DNA from: Piscirickettsiaceae bacterium
GTDB taxonomy: Bacteria > Pseudomonadota > Gammaproteobacteria > Thiomicrospirales > Thiomicrospiraceae
Direction: 5' to 3'
Assembly: GCA_027019045.1 (NCBI GenBank)
Contig: JALUXI010000203.1
Location: 1 to 10,271, forward strand
Length of the DNA: 10,271 nucleotides
Shown here: one piece after another, positions 3,759 through 10,271 of the stretch
Layout: every line of letters starts with the position of its first letter
Numbering within the stretch: the first letter of the stretch is position 1
Program-made: the position numbers and the translations under genes
Notes under the pieces: generated by a model
What the model saw: the letters and a program-made list of their open reading frames with translations, nothing else
Told to the model about the DNA's origin: nothing
The model's database searches: none

Positions 3759-6700
3759 ATGGCTTATTCTTTAATTGAAAAGAAACGAATCCGTAAAGAT
3801 TTTTCAACCAACCCTTCTATTCTTGAGGTTCCTTATCTCCTTTCTTTGCAAAAAGGCTCTTTCCATGAATTTTTGCAAATGGATAAAAAGCCGATTGAAA
3901 GAGAGCAGGTGGGACTTCATGCTGCATTCAAATCAGTTTTTCCTATCAAAGGTGTTGCTGGAACGGCTGATCTTGAGTATGTTAGTTACCACCTAGGGCA
4001 ATCTGAGTTTGATGTGAAAGAGTGTAAGCAGCGTGGCGTGACTTACGCTGCACCTTTGCGTGTCAAAATGCGTCTCGTTATTTACGATAAAGATGCACCA
4101 GCAGGTAAGCGCCCCGTAAAAGATATCAAAGAACAAGAAGTCTATCTAGGTGATATGCCTTTAATGACCGATAACGGTACTTTTGTTATCAATGGGACTG
4201 AACGAGTCATCGTGACGCAGTTACACCGTTCCCCAGGTGTGATTTTTGATAGTGATAAAGGGAAGTCACACAGCTCAGGTAAGGTATTGTTTAATGCAAG
4301 AATTATCCCTTACCGCGGTTCATGGTTAGATTTTGAATTTGATCACAATGATTGTGTTTATGCACGCATTGACCGCCGTCGTAAATTACCCGTTTCGGTC
4401 TTGTTCCGTGCAATGGGGTATAACAACGAAGATATTCTTCGTATGTTCTATGACACCATGAAACTGTCGGTTAAAAAAGGCAAAGTGTTGCTTAAGCTTG
4501 ACCCTGAGCAATTAAAAGGGCAAACAGCCGCTTTTGATATCGAAGTGGATGGTAAAGCCATTGTGAAATCGGGTAAAAAAATGACGGCTCGTACTGTCAG
4601 GCAGCTGAAAGAAGCCAACATTAAAGAAATCGAAGTCTCACCTGAGTTTCTTTTAGGGAAGGTATTGGTTTCAGGTCTAGTGGATAAGGACAGTGGTGAG
4701 TTAATTGCGGCGGCAAATAGTGTGATTACGGCTGAATTGGTAGAGCGCATTGTTGATCTAGGCAAAGTCAATCTAGAGGTACTCTTTATCGACGAGAACG
4801 AAAATGGCCCTTATATCACGGACACAATCAACCTAGATACCACTTCTTCTCAGCTTGAAGCACAAGTTGAAATCTATCGTATGATGCGTCCTGGTGAGCC
4901 GCCAACACCGGAATCTTCTGAAGCTCTATTTAACAGTTTGTTCTTCGATGAAACACGCTATGACCTATCTAAAGTCGGTCGTATGAAGTTAAACCGTCGT
5001 TTAGGCCGTCAGTCAAATGAAGGGTCTTTAGTACTTGAAAAAGAAGATATTGTTGATGTTGTGCGTGAATTGATCAATATTCGTAATGGTCACAGCACAG
5101 TAGATGATATTGATACCTTGGGTAATCGTCGTATTCGTGCCGTCGGTGAGATGGCAGAAAATGCATTCCGTGTTGGATTGGTTCGTGTGGAAAGAGCAGT
5201 TAAAGAGCGTTTGAATCATGCGGAGAACGAAGGGTTGATGCCGCAAGATCTTATCAATGCCAAGCCTGTTTCTGCTGCGATTAAAGAGTTCTTTGGCTCC
5301 AGTCAGCTGTCACAGTTTATGGATCAGGTGAATCCACTTTCTGAAGTGACGCATAAGCGTCGTGTGTCTGCATTAGGGCCAGGTGGTCTAACGCGTGAAC
5401 GCGCTGGGTTTGAAGTGCGAGATGTGCACCCTACTCACTATGGCCGCGTCTGTCCAATCGAAACGCCTGAAGGGCCAAATATCGGTTTGATCAATACCTT
5501 AGCGATTTATGCACAAACGAATGAGTATGGTTTCCTTGAAACCCCTTATCGTAAGGTTGTGGATGGAAAGGTGACGGATGAAATTGAGTATGTCTCTGCA
5601 ATTGATGAAGAGAAGTTTGTCATTGCTCAGGCGAATATTAAACTCAATGAAAATAATGAGATTATCGATGAGCTTGTTTCTGCTCGTTACAACAATGAGT
5701 TTACCCTAGCATCTTCTAAAGATGTTAACTACATGGATGTTTCACCAAAGCAGATCGTTTCTGTTGCGGCATCACTGATTCCTTTCCTTGAGCATGATGA
5801 TGCAAACCGTGCATTGATGGGGTCGAACATGCAACGACAGGCGGTACCAACCTTAAGAGCCGAAAAGCCTTTGGTTGGGACAGGGATTGAAAAAACCGTC
5901 GCGATAGACTCAGGCGTGACGGTGGTTGCTGAGCGAGGTGGTGAGGTGATTTCTTCAGATGCTTCTCGCATTGTTGTGCGTGTTAACTCTGAGGAGATTG
6001 AAGAAGGAAAGTCTGGGGTTGATATTTACAACCTTGTGAAATTTCAGCGCTCTAACCAAAACACTTGTATCAACCAAAAGCCCATTGTTCAGGTGGGAGA
6101 GAAGGTTGCCCGTGGAGATGTTTTGGCGGATGGTCCTTCTACCGATATCGGTGAGTTGGCACTAGGTCAAAATATGCGAATCGCCTTTATGCCATGGAAC
6201 GGGTATAACTTTGAAGATTCGATTTTGATCTCTGAGCGAGTCGTGCAAGAAGATCGTTACACTACGATTCATATCGAAGAATTGACCTGTATGGCGCGGG
6301 ATACCAAGCTTGGGCCTGAAGAAATTACTTCTGATATTCCGAATGTAGGTGAAGCTGCTTTGGCCAAATTAGATGAGCGTGGCATTGTTTATGTCGGTGC
6401 AGAAGTGAAGCAGGGAGATATTCTGGTTGGTAAGGTGACACCAAAAGGTGAAACGCAATTAACGCCAGAAGAAAAATTATTGCGTGCCATTTTTGGTGAA
6501 AAGGCATCTGATGTCAAAGATACCTCATTGCGTGTGCAGAAAGGGATTGAAGGAACGGTTATTGATGTCCAAGTATTTACGCGTGAAGGCGTGAAGAAAG
6601 ATGCGCGCGCCTTAGCGATTCAGGAAGCTGAATTGAAAAAAGTGAAAAAGGACTTTGATGAGCAGTTCAATATCTTGTTTGAAGACACCATTGCCCGTGC

Positions 6701-7817
6701 CAAGCAAATGCTTGAAGGGGCAGAGCTGGTTGATGGTACCCAAGTAGATGCAGCTTATTTAGAAAAAGTAGAAGGTGACAAAGTCTTCAAGTTAAATGTT
6801 GCAGATGATGAGCTGGCTAAACAGCTAGAGTCTCTTCAAGAATATCTGAAAGCAAAACGCAAAGCATCTGATGAAGCTTATGAAGAGAAGCGTAAGAAGT
6901 TGACACAAGGGGATGAGTTGCAGCCTGGTGTGTCAAAAATGGTCAAAGTGTATGTGGCTGTCAAACGACGCATTCAACCGGGTGATAAGATGGCGGGTCG
7001 TCATGGTAACAAGGGTGTTATCTCACGCATTTGTCCAGTTGAAGATATGCCTTATGATGAAACAGGCCGTCCGGTCGATATCTGTTTGAACCCACTTGGT
7101 GTGCCATCGCGTATGAATGTTGGACAGATTCTTGAAGTTCATCTTGGCTTAGCGGCTTGGGGCTTGGGCGATAAGATTGATCGTATGCTTAAACAGCAGG
7201 CTGAAGTACAGGAAGTGCGTAGCTTCTTGGAGAAGATCTACAATGAAACCCAAGGACAAGGCGTTGATTTCAGTCAGTGGAGTGATGATGAAATCATTGA
7301 ATTGGCTAAGAATTTGCGCAAAGGTGTGCCAATGGCTTCTCCTGTATTTGATGGTTGTCCTGAAGAGCAGATTAAAGCCTTGTTGCGGTTGGCAGATCTT
7401 CCTGAAAGTGGACAGATGAAGCTATTTGATGGTGTGACTGGAGAGGAATTTGACCGTCCAGTTACAGTGGGCTATATGCACTATCTGAAACTGAACCACC
7501 TTGTTGATGATAAAATGCATGCGCGTTCTACTGGGCCATATAGCTTGGTGACTCAGCAGCCCTTGGGTGGTAAGGCGCAGTTTGGTGGTCAGCGTTTTGG
7601 GGAAATGGAAGTCTGGGCATTGGAAGCTTATGGTGCCGCCTTCACCCTTCAAGAAATGTTGACAGTGAAGTCGGATGATTTGACTGGGCGTACACGGATG
7701 TATAAGAACATTGTGGATGGAAATGAATATATGGAACCAGGTATGCCAGAGTCCTTTAGTGTGTTGCGGAAAGAGATCCGTGCACTTGGTATTGATATTG
7801 AGTTGGAGCAAGACTAA
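3759..7817 (+). CDS. rpoB: DNA-directed RNA polymerase subunit beta
   Basis: Beta forms one pincer and half of the active centre of RNA polymerase. From the ATG at 3759 it has 1352 residues (E. coli 1342). The start MAYSLIEKKRIRKDF aligns with E. coli MVYSYTEKKRIRKDF, and GAGG at 3749-3752 precedes it. Visible parts are the protrusion and lobe, an SI1-like insertion near 225-345, and the rifampicin region (about 513-539: FGSSQLSQFMDQ, then V524, then NPLSEVTHKRRVSALGPGG). GRVCPIETPEGPNIGLIN and PWNGYNFEDSILISERV follow, with E819-D820. The flap region, an SI2-like charged insertion (about 945-1055), and GDKMAGRHGNKG with the nucleotide-contacting K1077 and K1085 come next. The C-terminal clamp segment GGKAQFGGQRFGEMEVWALEAYGAA follows. 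Relative to E. coli the offset grows from +6 to +12 across SI2. It overlaps rpoC by one base. Confidence 0.99.
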   Translation: MAYSLIEKKRIRKDFSTNPSILEVPYLLSLQKGSFHEFLQMDKKPIEREQVGLHAAFKSVFPIKGVAGTADLEYVSYHLGQSEFDVKECKQRGVTYAAPLRVKMRLVIYDKDAPAGKRPVKDIKEQEVYLGDMPLMTDNGTFVINGTERVIVTQLHRSPGVIFDSDKGKSHSSGKVLFNARIIPYRGSWLDFEFDHNDCVYARIDRRRKLPVSVLFRAMGYNNEDILRMFYDTMKLSVKKGKVLLKLDPEQLKGQTAAFDIEVDGKAIVKSGKKMTARTVRQLKEANIKEIEVSPEFLLGKVLVSGLVDKDSGELIAAANSVITAELVERIVDLGKVNLEVLFIDENENGPYITDTINLDTTSSQLEAQVEIYRMMRPGEPPTPESSEALFNSLFFDETRYDLSKVGRMKLNRRLGRQSNEGSLVLEKEDIVDVVRELINIRNGHSTVDDIDTLGNRRIRAVGEMAENAFRVGLVRVERAVKERLNHAENEGLMPQDLINAKPVSAAIKEFFGSSQLSQFMDQVNPLSEVTHKRRVSALGPGGLTRERAGFEVRDVHPTHYGRVCPIETPEGPNIGLINTLAIYAQTNEYGFLETPYRKVVDGKVTDEIEYVSAIDEEKFVIAQANIKLNENNEIIDELVSARYNNEFTLASSKDVNYMDVSPKQIVSVAASLIPFLEHDDANRALMGSNMQRQAVPTLRAEKPLVGTGIEKTVAIDSGVTVVAERGGEVISSDASRIVVRVNSEEIEEGKSGVDIYNLVKFQRSNQNTCINQKPIVQVGEKVARGDVLADGPSTDIGELALGQNMRIAFMPWNGYNFEDSILISERVVQEDRYTTIHIEELTCMARDTKLGPEEITSDIPNVGEAALAKLDERGIVYVGAEVKQGDILVGKVTPKGETQLTPEEKLLRAIFGEKASDVKDTSLRVQKGIEGTVIDVQVFTREGVKKDARALAIQEAELKKVKKDFDEQFNILFEDTIARAKQMLEGAELVDGTQVDAAYLEKVEGDKVFKLNVADDELAKQLESLQEYLKAKRKASDEAYEEKRKKLTQGDELQPGVSKMVKVYVAVKRRIQPGDKMAGRHGNKGVISRICPVEDMPYDETGRPVDICLNPLGVPSRMNVGQILEVHLGLAAWGLGDKIDRMLKQQAEVQEVRSFLEKIYNETQGQGVDFSQWSDDEIIELAKNLRKGVPMASPVFDGCPEEQIKALLRLADLPESGQMKLFDGVTGEEFDRPVTVGYMHYLKLNHLVDDKMHARSTGPYSLVTQQPLGGKAQFGGQRFGEMEVWALEAYGAAFTLQEMLTVKSDDLTGRTRMYKNIVDGNEYMEPGMPESFSVLRKEIRALGIDIELEQD

Positions 7818-10271
7818 TGAAAGATTTAATCGGCTTTTTGAAAAAACAGAATGTCTCAACAGATTTTGATGAGATTAAAGTCACCCTTGCTTCACCTGAA
7901 AAGATTCGGTCTTGGTCCTATGGTGAGGTGAAAAAACCTGAAACCATTAACTACCGTACTTTCAAGCCAGAGAGAGATGGGCTTTTTTGTGCCAAAATTT
8001 TTGGCCCCATCCGTGACTATGAGTGTTTGTGTGGAAAATATAAGCGCTTAAAGCACCGTGGTGTTATTTGTGAGAAGTGTGGTGTAGAAGTCACTCAAGC
8101 TAAAGTACGCCGTGAGCGTATGGGGCATATTGATCTTGCTGCACCAGTGAGCCATATTTGGTTCTTAAAATCATTGCCTTCTCGTATTGGTTTGATTCTT
8201 GACATGACGCTAAAAGAGATTGAAGCAGTCTTGTATTTTGAAGCCTTTATGGTGGTTGACCCAGGTTTAACGCCACTCGAACCTTGGCAGTTATTGACAG
8301 AAGAAGAGTATCTAAATGCATTAGATGAGTATGGCGATGAGTTTGAAGCGCAGATGGGTGCGGAAGCGATTAAAAAGATGCTTCAGTCTATCGATCTTCA
8401 AGCAGAATCAGACCGTCTCAGAGAGGAGATGGAAGCGACTAACTCTGAAACTAAGCAGAAGAAGATTACGAAGCGCTTGAAACTCATTGATGCATTTTTG
8501 CAGTCTGGAAATAAGCCTGAATGGATGATTTTGGATGTGCTTCCTGTCCTTCCACCTGAACTGCGTCCTTTGGTTCCTCTAGATGGTGGACGCTTTGCAA
8601 CTTCCGATTTGAATGACCTATATCGTCGTGTCATTAACCGTAACAATCGTTTGAAGCGACTGTTGGATTTGATGGCCCCAGATATTATCGTGCGTAATGA
8701 GAAGCGGATGCTTCAAGAGTCAGTAGATTCTTTGTTGGATAACGGGCGTCGTGGTCGTGCGGTAACGGGTTCTAACAAGCGCCAATTGAAATCATTGGCC
8801 GATATGATTAAAGGAAAGCAGGGGCGTTTCCGTCAGAACCTGCTGGGTAAGCGTGTCGATTACTCAGGGCGTTCAGTTATTGTGGTGGGCCCAAGTTTAC
8901 GTCTTCACCAGTGTGGGTTGCCGAAGAAGATGGCGCTGGAATTATTCAAGCCATTTATTTTCAGTAAGCTTCAAAAGCGTGGTTTGGCAGCAACGATTAA
9001 AGCAGCCAAGAAAATGGTCGAGCAGAGTTTGCCAGAAGTTTGGGATGTATTAGATGAGGTGATTCGTGAGCATCCCGTTCTATTGAACCGCGCACCAACA
9101 CTTCACCGTCTCGGGATTCAAGCATTTGAGCCTATCTTGATTGAAGGGAAGGCGATCAACTTACATCCATTGGTTTGTTCTGCTTTTAATGCCGATTTCG
9201 ATGGGGATCAGATGGCGGTGCATGTGCCTCTATCCTTAGAAGCGCAGGCAGAAGCGCGTACCTTGATGATGTCGACCAATAACTTGTTGTCGCCTGCAAA
9301 TGGGGATCCGATTATTGTGCCTTCCCAGGATGTTGTTTTGGGTCTTTACTATATGACGCGTGAACGCATCAATGCCAAAGGTGAAGGAAAAGTTTTTGGT
9401 AATTGGCAAGAAGTTGAACGCGCGCTAGAAGCTAAAGAAGTGGCTATGCATGCCAAAATTAAGCTCCGTGTTCATGAGCGAATCAAAGATGAAGCGGGTA
9501 GCGAGCAAGTTGTTCAGCGCATTGTCGATACGACGGTGGGTCGAGCGATTTTGAAACGCATCCTACCAGAAGGCTTGAGCTTTGATCTGTTGAACTTAAA
9601 TCTGACTAAGAAAAATATCAGTAAAGTGTTGAATGCTTGTTACCGTATTCTTGGGTCAAAAGAGACGGTCGTGTTTGCGGATCAGTTAATGTATGCTGGC
9701 TTTAAGTGGTCAACCTTAGCAGGGTTGTCTTTCTGCTCGGATGACATGCTGATTCCGAAAGAGAAGTACGAAATTATCAAACGAGCTGAAGAGCAGGTGT
9801 CAGAGATTCAACGCCAGTTCGCTCAAGGTTTGGTGACCGAGGGTGAGCGCTACAATAAAGTTATCGATATTTGGTCTCATACCAATGAATTAGTGACGAA
9901 GGCGATGATGGAAGAGTTGCAGTATGAGACCGTTATCGACAAAGAGGGTAATGAAGTGAAGCAGCTCTCTTTCAATTCTATCTTTATGATGGCTGATTCA
10001 GGTGCGCGTGGATCCGTTGCTCAGATGCGTCAGTTGGGTGGGATGCGTGGTTTGATGGCAAAACCTGATGGTTCCATCATCGAAACGCCGATCACGGCAA
10101 ACTTCCGTGAAGGGTTGAATGTACTCCAGTACTTTATCTCGACTCACGGTGCGCGTAAAGGTTTGGCTGATACAGCACTTAAAACAGCTAACTCAGGTTA
10201 TTTGACGCGTCGTTTGGTGGATGTTGCACAGGATGTGGTCGTGACCGAGCATGACTGTGGAACAGAAGAAG
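7817..10271 (+). CDS. rpoC: DNA-directed RNA polymerase subunit beta' (3' end outside the window)
   Basis: Beta' carries the catalytic magnesium site and the clamp. The first 818 codons are present and in frame to the edge. It begins MKDLIGFLKKQ. The zinc ribbon has C70, C72, C85 and C88. The lid and sigma-binding coiled coil run from DGGRFATSDLNDLYRRVINRNNRLKRLLDL at 256, followed by rudder and switch 2 (NGRRGRAVTGSNKR). The catalytic loop NADFDGDQMAVHVPL places D460, D462 and D464 exactly as in E. coli. The secondary-channel region and bridge helix (about 770-804, ending KTANSGYLTRRL) follow. C814, first ligand of the second zinc site, is just inside the window; the trigger loop is not. The start ATG shares its A with the rpoB TAA stop. 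The Shine-Dalgarno GGAG (7805-7808) lies within rpoB, so coupled translation is likely. Confidence 0.99.
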   Translation, partial: MKDLIGFLKKQNVSTDFDEIKVTLASPEKIRSWSYGEVKKPETINYRTFKPERDGLFCAKIFGPIRDYECLCGKYKRLKHRGVICEKCGVEVTQAKVRRERMGHIDLAAPVSHIWFLKSLPSRIGLILDMTLKEIEAVLYFEAFMVVDPGLTPLEPWQLLTEEEYLNALDEYGDEFEAQMGAEAIKKMLQSIDLQAESDRLREEMEATNSETKQKKITKRLKLIDAFLQSGNKPEWMILDVLPVLPPELRPLVPLDGGRFATSDLNDLYRRVINRNNRLKRLLDLMAPDIIVRNEKRMLQESVDSLLDNGRRGRAVTGSNKRQLKSLADMIKGKQGRFRQNLLGKRVDYSGRSVIVVGPSLRLHQCGLPKKMALELFKPFIFSKLQKRGLAATIKAAKKMVEQSLPEVWDVLDEVIREHPVLLNRAPTLHRLGIQAFEPILIEGKAINLHPLVCSAFNADFDGDQMAVHVPLSLEAQAEARTLMMSTNNLLSPANGDPIIVPSQDVVLGLYYMTRERINAKGEGKVFGNWQEVERALEAKEVAMHAKIKLRVHERIKDEAGSEQVVQRIVDTTVGRAILKRILPEGLSFDLLNLNLTKKNISKVLNACYRILGSKETVVFADQLMYAGFKWSTLAGLSFCSDDMLIPKEKYEIIKRAEEQVSEIQRQFAQGLVTEGERYNKVIDIWSHTNELVTKAMMEELQYETVIDKEGNEVKQLSFNSIFMMADSGARGSVAQMRQLGGMRGLMAKPDGSIIETPITANFREGLNVLQYFISTHGARKGLADTALKTANSGYLTRRLVDVAQDVVVTEHDCGTEE

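Noticed and set aside
7422..7859. A 145-codon minus-strand frame across the rpoB-rpoC junction
   Set aside because: It lies fully opposite highly conserved rpoB and rpoC codons, and its translation is His/Phe-rich without motifs, so it is a shadow.
266..10271. A novel defence, mobile or biosynthetic system
   Set aside because: Every substantial frame belongs to a known conserved housekeeping family in its usual order; no direct repeats, transposase, integrase or unknown protein is present.

Overview
This window is the core transcription/translation cluster of a gammaproteobacterium: tRNA-Trp, secE, nusG, rplK, rplA, rplJ, rplL, rpoB and the first 818 codons of rpoC, all on the + strand. The proteins match my memory of the E. 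coli family members closely. Beta' keeps E. coli numbering exactly at C70 and D460/D462/D464, beta carries both SI1- and SI2-type insertions, and SecE has the three-helix form. Moderate to low G+C and AT-rich spacers suggest a non-enteric lineage, possibly a sulfur-oxidising Thiomicrospira/Hydrogenovibrio-like group. That placement is a weak inference.

Layout. Positions 1-132 hold a possible divergent gene start on the minus strand and a near-consensus sigma70 promoter whose -10 box lies inside an inverted repeat. tRNA-Trp (133-209) is followed by a hairpin and then secE-nusG (266-1190). A spacer with a hairpin and a probable L1-binding mRNA site leads to rplK-rplA (1273-2400). A 184-base structured leader of the L10 type precedes rplJ-rplL (2585-3532). 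A 226-base spacer with an attenuator and two further hairpins precedes rpoB (3759-7817). rpoC starts on the last base of the rpoB stop codon and runs off the window.

The genes link protein export (SecE), elongation control (NusG), the L11/L1 and L10/L12 parts of the large ribosomal subunit, and the two big RNA polymerase subunits. The spacers show the controls known for this cluster: L1 feedback on rplK-rplA, L10-L12 feedback on rplJ-rplL, and partial termination before rpoBC so that ribosomal stalk proteins exceed polymerase.

I found no mobile element, CRISPR array, defence gene or unknown protein family. This is a conserved housekeeping region. The points worth a second look are in the non-coding spacers and the rpoB/rpoC junction, not in a new system.
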